A DNA stretch of 64,000 nucleotides, taken from assembly GCF_000739595.1 (NCBI RefSeq), contig NZ_BBJP01000023.1, positions 124,001 through 188,000 on the forward strand. The letters run 5' to 3'. The notes below the pieces were generated by a model that saw only the letters and a list, made by a program, of their open reading frames with translations, made no database searches and was not told the DNA's origin. The position numbers and the translations under genes were made by a program. Of the stretch, positions 7,597 to 16,117 are shown one piece after another. The DNA is from Halorubrum halophilum (GTDB lineage Archaea; Halobacteriota; Halobacteria; Halobacteriales; Haloferacaceae). Numbering within the stretch: the first letter of the stretch is position 1; each line of letters begins with the position of its first letter.

Positions 7597-9009
7597 ATGG
7601 GACCGATACCGTTGCAGGCTGTCGAATTCTCGCATAGCCCGCTGCTGACGTTCGTCATTGGGTTGATCACGGTGATCGCGCTGCTCGTGTGGCTCGACTT
7701 CCCGGCGTTCATCGGCCTCGTCATCGCGGGGTTCACCGTCGGGCTCGTCAACGCCGTGTTCGTCCCCGACTTCACGTCGACGATGGCCGCCACCGAAGTC
7801 GCCGGCGCGTTCGGTGACAACATGACCGGGATCGGCATCCCGATCCTGATGGCGGCGGTCATCGGGAAGGCGATGCTCGAAAGCGGGGCCGCACAGCGCG
7901 TCGTCCGCGGCTTCCAGAACGTGCTCGGCGAGTCGAACTCCGACATCGCGCTGCTCGGGAGCAGTTCCGTGCTGGCGATCCCGGTCTTCTTCGACAGCGT
8001 GTTCTACCTGATGGCGCCGCTCGCCCGGTCGATGCGCGCCCGCGTCGGTCGCGATTACACCCTGTTCATCGTCACGGTCGGCACGGGCGCGGCCGCCGCG
8101 CACGTGTTCGTTCCGCCGACGCCTGGGCCGCTCGCCGTCGCCGCGGAGGTCGGCAGCGACCTCGGAATGACCATCCTCATCGGAATCATCACCGCCATCC
8201 CGGCGGTGCTCATTGCCGGCCTCGGTTACGGTCGCTGGATCAACGCGCGCCTCGACATCCCGCTGCGGGACACCATGTCGACGACGACGGAAGAGCTCGA
8301 AGCGGTCGCCGAACGGCCGACGAGCGAGCTTCCCGGCATCCTCGAATCGCTCGCGCCGATCATCGTCGCGGTCGCGCTCATCGCGTCGGCCACCGCGGTC
8401 GACACGTTCCAGCAGTGGTACCCCTCGATCGCGGCGCTGGAGCCGATCGTGGGCTTCCTCGGCGACAAGAACGTCGCGCTGATGTTCGCCGCCGTCGTCG
8501 CGTCAGTCTCTTTCTACCGCCACGACGATCTGATGCAAAGCGAGTGGAGCGACGAGCTCACCGAGGCGCTGAAAAGCGGTGGGAACATCGCCGCGATCAC
8601 CGCCGCCGGTGGCGCGTTCGGCGCGCTGCTCGCGGCCTCCGGGATCGGCGATTACATCGCCGGCTCGCTCCAAGAGGTCGGGATCCCGCTGCTGGTGACG
8701 GCGTGGCTCATCGCGGCGGTCGTCCGCATCGCGCAGGGGTCCGCGACCGCTGCGATGTTGACCGCGGCGGGGATCATGGCCCCCCTCGTCGGCCAACTCT
8801 CCGTCCACCCCGCGTACCTCGTCATGGTCATTGGGGCGGGCGGGAACATCTTCTCGTGGTACAACGACTCCGGCTTCTGGCTCGTCAAGGAGATCGGCGG
8901 GCTCACGCAGGAGGAGACGCTGAAAACCTGGACCGTCCTGACCACCCTCATCGCGGTGTCGGGGCTGGTGACGACGCTCGTCTTCTCGTCGGTGTTCCCG
9001 TTCGCCTGA
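7597..9009 (+). CDS. GntP family permease (gluconate/hydroxy-acid:H+ symporter type)
   Basis: A 470-residue protein with about 12-14 hydrophobic segments. Family features include the early domain FVIGLITVIALLVW, the loop VGTGAAAAHVFVPPTPGP near residue 170 (the GntP family's conserved PPTPGP turn), and near the C-terminus AQGSATAAMLTAAGIMAP with GGNIFSWYNDSGFWLVKE. Known members import gluconate, glycerate or D-serine with protons. The substrate cannot be fixed from sequence. The gene is monocistronic with its own AT-rich promoter and a palindrome upstream, so inducible control is likely. Confidence 0.9.
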   Translation: MGPIPLQAVEFSHSPLLTFVIGLITVIALLVWLDFPAFIGLVIAGFTVGLVNAVFVPDFTSTMAATEVAGAFGDNMTGIGIPILMAAVIGKAMLESGAAQRVVRGFQNVLGESNSDIALLGSSSVLAIPVFFDSVFYLMAPLARSMRARVGRDYTLFIVTVGTGAAAAHVFVPPTPGPLAVAAEVGSDLGMTILIGIITAIPAVLIAGLGYGRWINARLDIPLRDTMSTTTEELEAVAERPTSELPGILESLAPIIVAVALIASATAVDTFQQWYPSIAALEPIVGFLGDKNVALMFAAVVASVSFYRHDDLMQSEWSDELTEALKSGGNIAAITAAGGAFGALLAASGIGDYIAGSLQEVGIPLLVTAWLIAAVVRIAQGSATAAMLTAAGIMAPLVGQLSVHPAYLVMVIGAGGNIFSWYNDSGFWLVKEIGGLTQEETLKTWTVLTTLIAVSGLVTTLVFSSVFPFA

Positions 9010-9104
9010 TCGGCGCAGGTGAGTCGGGCACGCGTATTTTTCCGTGAGAACCGATCGCCGACCGACTGCCGGTGGCGGACCGAAATCGGTCGTGGGGATC
9101 GGCT

Positions 9105-10406
9105 TCAGTCGTCCGCCGTCGGTTCCGCCTCGGGGTCGGCGGCGCACCGGTTCGGACCGAGCTCCAACTCGATCGCCGCGGCCTCGTCGGGCAGCGACTC
9201 GACACCGCGATTGGCGGCGATGACCGACTCGTAGTTCGGCGGTTTCTCCGGGAGCGTCGCCGTGATCTTCTCCACGAACGCCTCGCGGTCGAGCCCGAGC
9301 ACACCGAGCCCCCGGCGCGCCGCGCCCACCGTCGTCGTCACCGGTTCGCCGGGCACGACATCGCCCGTGGTCCCGTCGTTCGCGACCGCAAAGTGGCCGG
9401 GACAGACGACGAGGTCGTCGGGCTCCGCGAGCAGCGTTCCGTGGAGCGAGTCGTAGAGGCGCTCGGCGCCGGTCGCCGCGCCGGCGGTCTCGGCTCCTCC
9501 GTCGTCCGCCGCGTCACCGCCCGTCGCGAACTGCAGTTCCGTCCGGCCGACGCTGTCGGTGAAGAGCGTGTCCCCCGTGAGCACCGCCGACCGCCCGACG
9601 AGGTAGCTCGCTGCGTCGTCGGTGTGGCCGGGGGTCGCGAGCGCCTTCACGCCGACCCCGCCCACGTCGAGCGTCTCGTTGCGCGCGAGCGGCTCGAACG
9701 AGTAGGCGACGTCGCGCTCGGCGGCCGCCGCCGGCAGGTAGTAGGACACGCCGAGCTCGTCGGCGAGCGCCCGCCCGCCCGAGAGGTGATCGGCGTGGAC
9801 GTGGGTGTCGAGGACCGCGGCGATTGACGCGCCGCGTTCGGCGGCCGCCTCCCGCCACTCGTCGCCGTGACGGGAGACGTCGACGGCGATGGCGACGCGG
9901 TTGGAGCCATCGGAATCGGCGATGGCGACGCGGTCGGACTCTCCCTCAGTGGCGTCGCACTCAGACGGCGGTCCCCCGATCACGAGGTACCCGAGACACC
10001 CCTTCGCGCGCCGCTGAATCTGGACGACGTCGAGCGGCTCGTCGCCCGCGTCGGGGAGCGAAACCGGGGTTCGGTCGTACACGCCAGACCAGCCGCGCAT
10101 CCCGTCCGCGACGACGGCGACGTCGTCGTACCCCGCGGCCTCCAGCTCTTCGGCGAAGTCGAGCGAGGCCTTCCCCTTCGCGCAGGTCGTGACGACCGCG
10201 TCGACGGGACCGAGCCCGGTCTCGGCCTCGAAGTCGCCGGCGTCGAACTCGTGAGACGGCTTGTAGAAGTAGTGGACCGAGTCGGCGATCCGCCAGCCCT
10301 CGTAGCTCTCGCGGGGACGCGTGTCGACGACGGCGAAGGACCGCTCGCCGCGCCGCCGCTCGTCGATCCTGTCGCGGAACGCGTCTGCGTCGATGACGGT
10401 AGGCAT
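9105..10406 (-). CDS. rhodanese-MBL fusion, persulfide dioxygenase/sulfurtransferase
   Basis: A 433-residue two-domain protein. Residues 1-115 form a rhodanese domain with DTRPRESYEGWRI and an active-site loop TTCAKGKAS carrying the persulfide-accepting Cys. Residues from about 125 to 400 form an MBL domain with THVHADHLSGG metal ligands, then TPGHTDDAASYLV and LTGDTLFTDSVGRTE, the last typical of ETHE1-type persulfide dioxygenases. The product should oxidise glutathione-like persulfides to sulfite and move sulfane sulfur. ATG 10406 is used rather than TTG 10412. The domain order (rhodanese first) is the reverse of the commoner fusion. Confidence 0.88.
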   Translation of the reverse strand: MPTVIDADAFRDRIDERRRGERSFAVVDTRPRESYEGWRIADSVHYFYKPSHEFDAGDFEAETGLGPVDAVVTTCAKGKASLDFAEELEAAGYDDVAVVADGMRGWSGVYDRTPVSLPDAGDEPLDVVQIQRRAKGCLGYLVIGGPPSECDATEGESDRVAIADSDGSNRVAIAVDVSRHGDEWREAAAERGASIAAVLDTHVHADHLSGGRALADELGVSYYLPAAAAERDVAYSFEPLARNETLDVGGVGVKALATPGHTDDAASYLVGRSAVLTGDTLFTDSVGRTELQFATGGDAADDGGAETAGAATGAERLYDSLHGTLLAEPDDLVVCPGHFAVANDGTTGDVVPGEPVTTTVGAARRGLGVLGLDREAFVEKITATLPEKPPNYESVIAANRGVESLPDEAAAIELELGPNRCAADPEAEPTADD

Positions 10407-10546
10407 GGTCAACCGTTGGTGCCGGTCGGCAAAACCCTGTCCGGTGGGATCGGTAGGGGCCGGATCGCGGGACCCGTTGCGCGGTGGCGGCTCCCGGCCC
10501 GCCGACGATAGACAAGTTTTAGCCCGGCGACCTGACAGATCGGCGC

Positions 10547-11314
10547 ATGGTCGAGGCGTTCGCGGTCGCCAGCGGGAAGGGCGGCACGGGGAAGACGACG
10601 AGCACGCTCGCGCTGGGGATGGCGCTCGCCGAGGAGCACGACGTCACCGTCGTCGACGCCGACACGGGGATGGCGAATCTCCTCTTTCACGCCGGGCTCG
10701 ACGACGCGGCGGTCACCCTCCACGACCTCTTGGTCGAGGGGACGGCGACGGCGGTCTCGGAGGCGACGTACGACCGATTCGGGCTCTCCGTCGTCCCCTG
10801 CGGCACGTCGCTCGCGGGCTTCGAGGCGGCCGAACCGGGGCGCCTCCGCGAGGTGGTCGCCGAACTCGCGAGCGACACCGACGTGCTGCTGCTCGACTCG
10901 CCGGCCGCGCTCGGCTCGAAGTCGGCGGTGCTGCCGGTCGTCCTCGCCGACCGCGTCGTGGTCGTCGTCGAGCCGACGATCCCCGCGCTCTCCGACGGGT
11001 TGAAAGTCCAGGAGTACGCGCGCTCGTACGGGACGGAGACGGCGGGCGTGCTGTTCAACAAGGTCCGCAACGACGCCGTCGACGTGGCCGAGCAGGCCGA
11101 GCGCCGCTTCGGCGGCCCCGTCCTCGCTAGCGTCCCCGACAGCGACGCGGTCAGGGCGGCGCGACGCGCCGGAGAGCCGCTGCTCGCGCACGCCCCCGAG
11201 AGCGAGCCGGCCGCCCGCTACCGGCGTGCCGCGGCCCGGCTCGACGTGCGCGACGGCGACGAGGGGGCCGTCGCCGACCGCTTTCGGAGCGCGGTCGTGC
11301 CCGACACGCCATGA
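10547..11314 (+). CDS. MinD/ParA-family P-loop ATPase
   Basis: A 255-residue MinD-like ATPase. The deviant Walker A motif SGKGGTGKTT (about 9-18) has the signature Lys. DADTGMANL (about 38-46) is switch I and LLLDSPA (about 118-124) is Walker B. A C-terminal amphipathic membrane-targeting helix is not obvious; the end is acidic. Haloarchaea carry several MinD paralogues that position motility and chemosensory arrays or influence shape rather than the division ring. The next gene overlaps by four bases (ATGA) and is a likely dedicated partner. Confidence 0.9.
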   Translation: MVEAFAVASGKGGTGKTTSTLALGMALAEEHDVTVVDADTGMANLLFHAGLDDAAVTLHDLLVEGTATAVSEATYDRFGLSVVPCGTSLAGFEAAEPGRLREVVAELASDTDVLLLDSPAALGSKSAVLPVVLADRVVVVVEPTIPALSDGLKVQEYARSYGTETAGVLFNKVRNDAVDVAEQAERRFGGPVLASVPDSDAVRAARRAGEPLLAHAPESEPAARYRRAAARLDVRDGDEGAVADRFRSAVVPDTP

Positions 11315-11907
11315 CGGGAACCGCGGAGTCCCCGGAGCTGCGGATCCCCCGCGGAGACCTACTGCGGTCTCGCGTCGTCTCCGACGTGGGCACGACGCTT
11401 TCCCGGGCACTCGACCGCGAACTGACCGGGTACGCGACCCTCGTACCACAGGAAACGCTCCTGTTGGAGGGTGACGCCCGCGGCGTCGTCACCTTCGCAG
11501 ACGGCGTCCCCGTGCTCGCGTACAACACGGTGAGCGACAGCGGCGGCCCGGACGCGCTCGCCGAGCTCGCGGTCCCCGGCCCGTACCGCGTCGAGCTGTA
11601 CGCGGTCGGCGCCGATGCGCTCGAAACCGCCCACGAGGAGGACGCGCTCCGCGTCGCGCCGGGCGCCGCGGCGACCGAGCTCGCGGACGACCAGGCGCTC
11701 GCCGACCGCATCCGTGAGGCGGCCCCCGAGGAACGGTTAGACGCCGGCGGCGACGACGACAGCGACGCGATCGCCGCCTTCCTCGAAGACGACGAGCGGA
11801 TCGAGGCGATCCGAGAACAGGCGCGCTCGGAGGCGGCGGAGCGTGCCTCCGAGTGGGGGCTCGACGACGCGCTCGTGGAGGGGGACGAGGGCGAGTTCGA
11901 TGGGTGA
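11311..11907 (+). CDS. MinD-operon partner protein, uncharacterised
   Basis: A 198-residue acidic protein. Residues about 38-100 (LTGYATLVPQETLLLEGDAR and following) resemble the DUF4388/PATAN-like small beta domain, with a 'G.V.F.DG.P..A' turn and a following 'AL..L' helix. The remainder is a charged helical tail from about 125, with alternating Asp/Glu and Ala and a coiled-coil look. Start ATG overlaps the minD stop, implying translational coupling. It may be a MinD effector, as suggested for other haloarchaeal MinD-associated proteins, but that is inference. An IS6-family element is inserted exactly over its stop codon: the 8-bp target duplicate begins at 11902 and preserves the TGA. Confidence 0.75.
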   Translation: MTGTAESPELRIPRGDLLRSRVVSDVGTTLSRALDRELTGYATLVPQETLLLEGDARGVVTFADGVPVLAYNTVSDSGGPDALAELAVPGPYRVELYAVGADALETAHEEDALRVAPGAAATELADDQALADRIREAAPEERLDAGGDDDSDAIAAFLEDDERIEAIREQARSEAAERASEWGLDDALVEGDEGEFDG

Positions 11908-11909
11908 AC
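11902..11909. repeat. target-site duplication, left copy
   Basis: GGGTGAAC occurs immediately outside the left IS end and again at 12608-12615 outside the right end. It includes the TGA stop of the preceding gene. Eight bases is the usual IS6-family duplication. Confidence 0.85.
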
Positions 11910-12607
11910 GGCGGTGTTCAGATAAGGATTGAAAGGTGAGGCGGTACGTTTTCAAAGTGATTCATGCCCGAAAACGACCGCCTCAGCGGCTGTTTAGACG
12001 AGATAAACTTAGAGTTTGTGGAGCGAGAAGCAACACCGAAGCTGTTGATGAAGCTCAGTATTCAGCTACATTTGTCTGGACTATCGCTTTCGAATACTGT
12101 TTCGTTTCTTGAGGTATTCGGTGTTGATCGGGTTCGATCCACTGTACATAACTGGGTTCACAAGCCTGATCTACAGCCGGAATCTGGTCGGAGTCCGAAT
12201 CACGTTGCGGTCGATGAAACGGTGATTCAGCTTGACGGTGAACAATATTGGCTGTACGCTGCCGTCGATCCCGACTCAAACGATTTACTCCATACAAAGC
12301 TTGAGCCGACAAGAACAAACGTGATCGCAGATCAGTTTTTCGCAGAGCTCCGCGAAAAACACGATGTAGATGACGCGATCTTTCTCGTTGATGGCGCGGT
12401 TCCACTTCATCGAGCTTGTGACAAACATGACCTTAAGTTCAGATATGAACGACATGGAGATCGGAACAGCGTCGAACGTGTCTTTCGTGAGGTAAAACGC
12501 AGAACTGACAGTTTCTCAAACTGTTTTAGCAACGCCGAAGCAGAAACCGCTAACGAGTGGTTGAGCTCGTTCGCCTTCGCATGGAATCAGCTTATCTGAA
12601 CACTACC
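11910..12607 (+). mobile_element. complete IS6-family insertion sequence, 698 bp
   Basis: The termini are inverted repeats of 17 bases with two mismatches: GGCG/GGTA followed by a perfect GTGTTCAGATAAG (11914-11926), matched by CTTATCTGAACAC (12591-12603). The element carries one intact transposase. It is flanked by 8-bp direct repeats GGGTGAAC, so the boundaries are secure and insertion was by simple replicative transposition. Its base composition is much lower in GC than both flanks. The intact ORF, good termini and perfect duplication argue for a recent event. Confidence 0.93.
11964..12599 (+). CDS. IS6-family transposase
   Basis: A 211-residue DDE transposase, the short length typical of IS6 family members. 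An N-terminal helix-turn-helix-like region (about 30-65, with LSLSNTVSFLEVFGV) precedes the catalytic core. Likely triad residues are Asp84 in HVAVDETVIQLDG, Asp143 in FLVDGAV and Glu171 in RNSVERVFREVKRR, the last motif being characteristic of the family. The ORF is complete and ends eight bases before the perfect part of the right inverted repeat ends. Codon use is AT-richer than host genes. Confidence 0.93.
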   Translation: MPENDRLSGCLDEINLEFVEREATPKLLMKLSIQLHLSGLSLSNTVSFLEVFGVDRVRSTVHNWVHKPDLQPESGRSPNHVAVDETVIQLDGEQYWLYAAVDPDSNDLLHTKLEPTRTNVIADQFFAELREKHDVDDAIFLVDGAVPLHRACDKHDLKFRYERHGDRNSVERVFREVKRRTDSFSNCFSNAEAETANEWLSSFAFAWNQLI

Positions 12608-12615
12608 GGGTGAAC
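12608..12615. repeat. target-site duplication, right copy
   Basis: The second GGGTGAAC, directly abutting the right inverted repeat of the IS element. Confidence 0.85.
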
Positions 12616-12750
12616 CGCCACAGCAGTTAGGTCGGTCCGCCCCGTAGGTCAGACATCACCGTCCTCCGTCTCCTCCGCCTGACTGCGCCGACCGACTTCG
12701 CCGACTGGTACGCCGCGAGCCGCGCGTACACCCGCCACGTCGCCGAGGGG

Positions 12751-13380
12751 ATGGGGTTCGAGGGAGCCGACGCGCTCGACGGGGCGCGGATCGCGGCCAC
12801 CCTCCGCGAGGATCCGTCGGGACTGTCGCCCGCGGCGGCCCGCTCCGTCGCGGCGACGCTGCTCGCCGACGGTCGCTTCTCAGAGCCGTACTGCGAGTGG
12901 CTTCCGACGTGGTACGAGCTCGCCCTGATCGCGCCGGTTCGGTACGGCGAGTGGCGGCTGCGGCGGGTCGCCGACGCGATCGCCGACGCCGCGAACGTGA
13001 CGGTAACGGCACCGCGGTTCTCTCGACCGCAAGACGTGACCGTGGACGGCGGGCCGGCCCTCGCCCGTGTCTCCGGCTTCCGCGAGCGGTTCCTGCTCGC
13101 CGACGCGCTGTTGCACTTAGAGTGGTTCGAACACGCCGCGGCCGCCGACGGCATCGAGGTCCCGACGGCGCTCGCCGAGCGGACCCGCGAGGAGTCGCTG
13201 TCGTACTACGGCGGCGACCGCGAGCGCCTCTCCGAACCGGTGCGGCGGTTCCAGCGGCTGCTGTTCGCCGACGACGCGTGGGTCCGACGGGTCGACGAGA
13301 GCTACGGGCTCGAAAGCGGCCTGTTCAGCCTCTGGGAGGGCCTCCTGCGCGCGGAGCGGGAGCGGCTCGCGTCGGCGTGA
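12751..13380 (+). CDS. uncharacterised haloarchaeal protein, probably N-terminally truncated after IS insertion
   Basis: A 209-residue acidic, helix-rich protein of unknown function with no recognised motif. Blocks such as YCEWLPTWYELAL and RYGEWRLRRVADAIADA look like a folded, selected protein. The frame stays open upstream to a TAG at 12628-12630. The codons from about 12646 read like genuine N-terminal sequence (SDITVLRLLRLTAPTDFADW and so on), yet contain no ATG, GTG or TTG. AGG at 12646 or ATC at 12655 stands where a start is expected. Translation from ATG 12751 would drop about 33-36 residues. It would have been third in the minD operon before the IS arrived; it may now be a pseudogene. 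Confidence 0.6.
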   Translation: MGFEGADALDGARIAATLREDPSGLSPAAARSVAATLLADGRFSEPYCEWLPTWYELALIAPVRYGEWRLRRVADAIADAANVTVTAPRFSRPQDVTVDGGPALARVSGFRERFLLADALLHLEWFEHAAAADGIEVPTALAERTREESLSYYGGDRERLSEPVRRFQRLLFADDAWVRRVDESYGLESGLFSLWEGLLRAERERLASA

Positions 13381-13702
13381 CTGACCGCTCGGACGATCGG
13401 TCGCGACGGTGATGTTACAGCTCCTGTAACACGTGATCGGTCTTGTTGTTCGATCGAGAGGTAAGTATTCCAGTAGATAGAGCATACGGAGATGTACGAG
13501 CCGTCGACCGGTTCGTCGTTCCCCGAGGCATTTCGGCCCTCTATCACGTTTTCGCCCTCGCGTTCGTATCAGATCTATCGGAGACGCTTCTGTCGGACAC
13601 CGACTGCGCCACTTCGATCACTCGCCCGCGAGTAATCTTTTATTCACGGTTGCTCTGTCCGGAAGCTTCATAGGTTGGCTCCCGGATCCTCCGATCACAC
13701 GA
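13381..13702. other. intergenic region before ppsA with a palindrome
   Basis: This 322-base gap has no credible gene. GTTACAG-CTC-CTGTAAC at 13414-13430 is a perfect 7+3+7 inverted repeat 37 bases after the preceding stop and could be a terminator stem or a regulator site. The stretch 13440-13670 is of mixed composition. No obvious TATA box could be fixed for ppsA. Confidence 0.5.
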
Positions 13703-16036
13703 ATGGCAGTACTCTGGCTCGAGGACGTCGACGCCGACGACGTCGGGACCGTCGGCGGGAAGGCGGCTTCGCTCGGTGAACTCATCGGCGCGGGACTCCC
13801 GGTTCCACCGGGGTTCACCGTCACGGCGGGCACGTACCGCACCTTCATCGAGGAGGCAGGAATCGACGAGGAGCTGTTCACCGCGGTCGACGTCGATCCA
13901 GAGGACTCCGCCGCGCTCCGGAAGGCCGAGGAGACCGCGGCGGAGCTAATCTTAGAGACGCCGCTCCCCGACGACGTCCGCGAGGAGATCGTCGAGAGGT
14001 ACCGGACGATGGGCGACGACGGCGACGAGGCGTTCGTCGCGGTGCGCTCCTCGGCGACCGCCGAGGACCTCCCGGACTCCTCGTTCGCCGGCCAACAGGA
14101 GACCTTCCTCAACGTCCGCGAGGAGGACCTGATCCGGCGGGTGAAAGAGTGCTGGGCGTCGCTTTTCACTCAGCGCGCGATCTACTACCGGCAGCAGCGG
14201 GGGTTCCCGCACGCCGAGGTCGACATCGCGGTCGTCGTCCAGCGGATGGTCGACGCCGAGAAGTCCGGCGTGATGTTTACCAGCCACCCCTCGACCGGCG
14301 ACCCGCAGATCACGATCGAGGCCGCGTGGGGACTCGGCGAGGCGGTCGTGTCCGGCACGGTCTCGCCGGATAACTACGTGTACGACCGCGAGCGCGACAC
14401 CGTCGACGAGGTGACCGTCGCGGACAAGAAGGTGGAGATGGTCAAGGACGCGGAGACGGGCGAGACCGTCACGCTGGACGTCGACGACGACCGGCGGAAC
14501 AGCCGGGTGCTCTCGGACGCGGAGATCGAGAAGCTCGTCGCGCTCGGCGAGCGCGTCGAGGACCATTACGGGACGCCACAGGACGTGGAGTGGGCGATCT
14601 ACGACGACGAGATCTACATGCTGCAGTCCCGTCCGATCACGACGATCCAAGAGGACGGCGACAGCGAGGGAGAGACCGATGGGCGCGAACCCTCAGGGAG
14701 CGCTAGCGGCGACGGCGGTACGGGTGACGACACCGCCGGCAACGACGAGGTTGACGCCGACGTGCTCGTCGACGGGCTCGGGGCCAGTCCGGGCGTCGTC
14801 TCCGGAACGGTCCGGATCGTTCACAAGCTCGACCATCTCGACCAGGTGCAGGAGGGCGACGTGATGGTGACCGAGATGACGATGCCGGACATGGTCCCCG
14901 CGATGAAGCGGGCCGCCGGGATCGTTACGGATGAGGGTGGCATGACGAGCCACGCCGCGATCATCTCGCGGGAGCTCGGCGTTCCGGCCGTCGTCGGTAC
15001 CGGAAACGGGACGCGACTCCTAGACGACGGGCAGAACGTCACGCTCGACGGCGACAAGGGGACCGTCCGCGCGGGCGCCGACGAGGAGGCCGAGTCCGGC
15101 GAGGAGTTCGAGCCGGTCGAGGCCGCGCGGCCGGAGACCCCCGTCAAGCCGATGACGGCGACGGAGGTGAAGGTGAACGTCTCGATCCCGGAGGCGGCCG
15201 AGCGCGCCGCGGCGACCGGCGCTGACGGCGTCGGGCTGCTCCGGATCGAGCACATGGTGCTGTCGCTCGGGAAGACCCCCGAGAAGTACATCGCCGACCA
15301 CGGCGCCCGCGCGTATCAGGACGAACTCATCGAGGGCGTTCGACGGGTCGCCGACGAGTTCTATCCTCGACCGGTCAGAGTCCGGACCATCGACGCCCCG
15401 ACCGACGAGTTCCGGGAACTGGAGGGCGGAGAGGGAGAGCCGGCGGAACACAACCCGATGCTCGGCTGGCGCGGGATCCGCCGGAGCCTCGACAAGCCCG
15501 AGCCGTTCCGACAGGAGCTGGCCGCGTTCGCGCGCCTCCACGAGATGGGGTACGACAACCTAGAGGTGATGTTTCCCCTGGTCAACGACGCGAGCGACAT
15601 CGAGGGGATCAAACGGCACATGCGTGAGACCGGGATCGACCCCGAGACGAACCGGTGGGGCGTGATGATCGAGACGCCCGCGAGCGCGCTGCAGATCGAG
15701 GAGCTCGCGGAGGCCGGAATCGACTTCGCCTCCTTCGGGACGAACGACCTCACGCAGTACACGCTGGCGGTCGACCGCAACAACGAGCACGTCGCGGACC
15801 GGTTCGACGAGCTCCACCCGGCGGTGTTACAGCTCATCGGTGACACCATCGAGACGTGCCGAGAGCTGGGCGTGGACACGAGCATCTGCGGGCAGGCGGG
15901 ATCGAAGCCCGAGATGGTCGAGTTCCTCGTCGAGGCGGGCGTCTCCTCCATCTCGGCGAACATCGACGCGGTACGGGACGTGCAACACGAGGTGAAGCGG
16001 ACCGAACAGCGGCTCCTCCTCGACTCGGTCCGCTGA
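13703..16036 (+). CDS. ppsA: phosphoenolpyruvate synthase
   Basis: A 777-residue PEP synthase (pyruvate, water dikinase). It makes PEP from pyruvate with ATP to AMP conversion, feeding gluconeogenesis. The N-terminal ATP-grasp domain contains GGKAASLGELI, VRSSATAEDLPDSSFAGQQETFLN and ESRPITT-like QSRPITT at about 313-319. A haloarchaeal acidic linker (about 320-355) precedes the swivelling domain with the phosphorylated His in GGMTSHAAIISRELGVPAVVGT. The C-terminal PEP/pyruvate barrel ends with GTNDLTQYTLAVDRNNEHV and SICGQAG. Full length; single gene with its own promoter region. Confidence 0.96.
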   Translation: MAVLWLEDVDADDVGTVGGKAASLGELIGAGLPVPPGFTVTAGTYRTFIEEAGIDEELFTAVDVDPEDSAALRKAEETAAELILETPLPDDVREEIVERYRTMGDDGDEAFVAVRSSATAEDLPDSSFAGQQETFLNVREEDLIRRVKECWASLFTQRAIYYRQQRGFPHAEVDIAVVVQRMVDAEKSGVMFTSHPSTGDPQITIEAAWGLGEAVVSGTVSPDNYVYDRERDTVDEVTVADKKVEMVKDAETGETVTLDVDDDRRNSRVLSDAEIEKLVALGERVEDHYGTPQDVEWAIYDDEIYMLQSRPITTIQEDGDSEGETDGREPSGSASGDGGTGDDTAGNDEVDADVLVDGLGASPGVVSGTVRIVHKLDHLDQVQEGDVMVTEMTMPDMVPAMKRAAGIVTDEGGMTSHAAIISRELGVPAVVGTGNGTRLLDDGQNVTLDGDKGTVRAGADEEAESGEEFEPVEAARPETPVKPMTATEVKVNVSIPEAAERAAATGADGVGLLRIEHMVLSLGKTPEKYIADHGARAYQDELIEGVRRVADEFYPRPVRVRTIDAPTDEFRELEGGEGEPAEHNPMLGWRGIRRSLDKPEPFRQELAAFARLHEMGYDNLEVMFPLVNDASDIEGIKRHMRETGIDPETNRWGVMIETPASALQIEELAEAGIDFASFGTNDLTQYTLAVDRNNEHVADRFDELHPAVLQLIGDTIETCRELGVDTSICGQAGSKPEMVEFLVEAGVSSISANIDAVRDVQHEVKRTEQRLLLDSVR

Positions 16037-16117
16037 CGCGGTCGCAGCGGACGAGCCACACGAGCGAGAGCGCCCGGAACGGAACGGGTAAGACCCTCCG
16101 CGGCAACGTTGTGTCGA

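Noticed and set aside
13443-13673. A 76-codon frame in the gap before ppsA
   Set aside because: No promoter or start context, mixed unremarkable composition and no recognisable feature.
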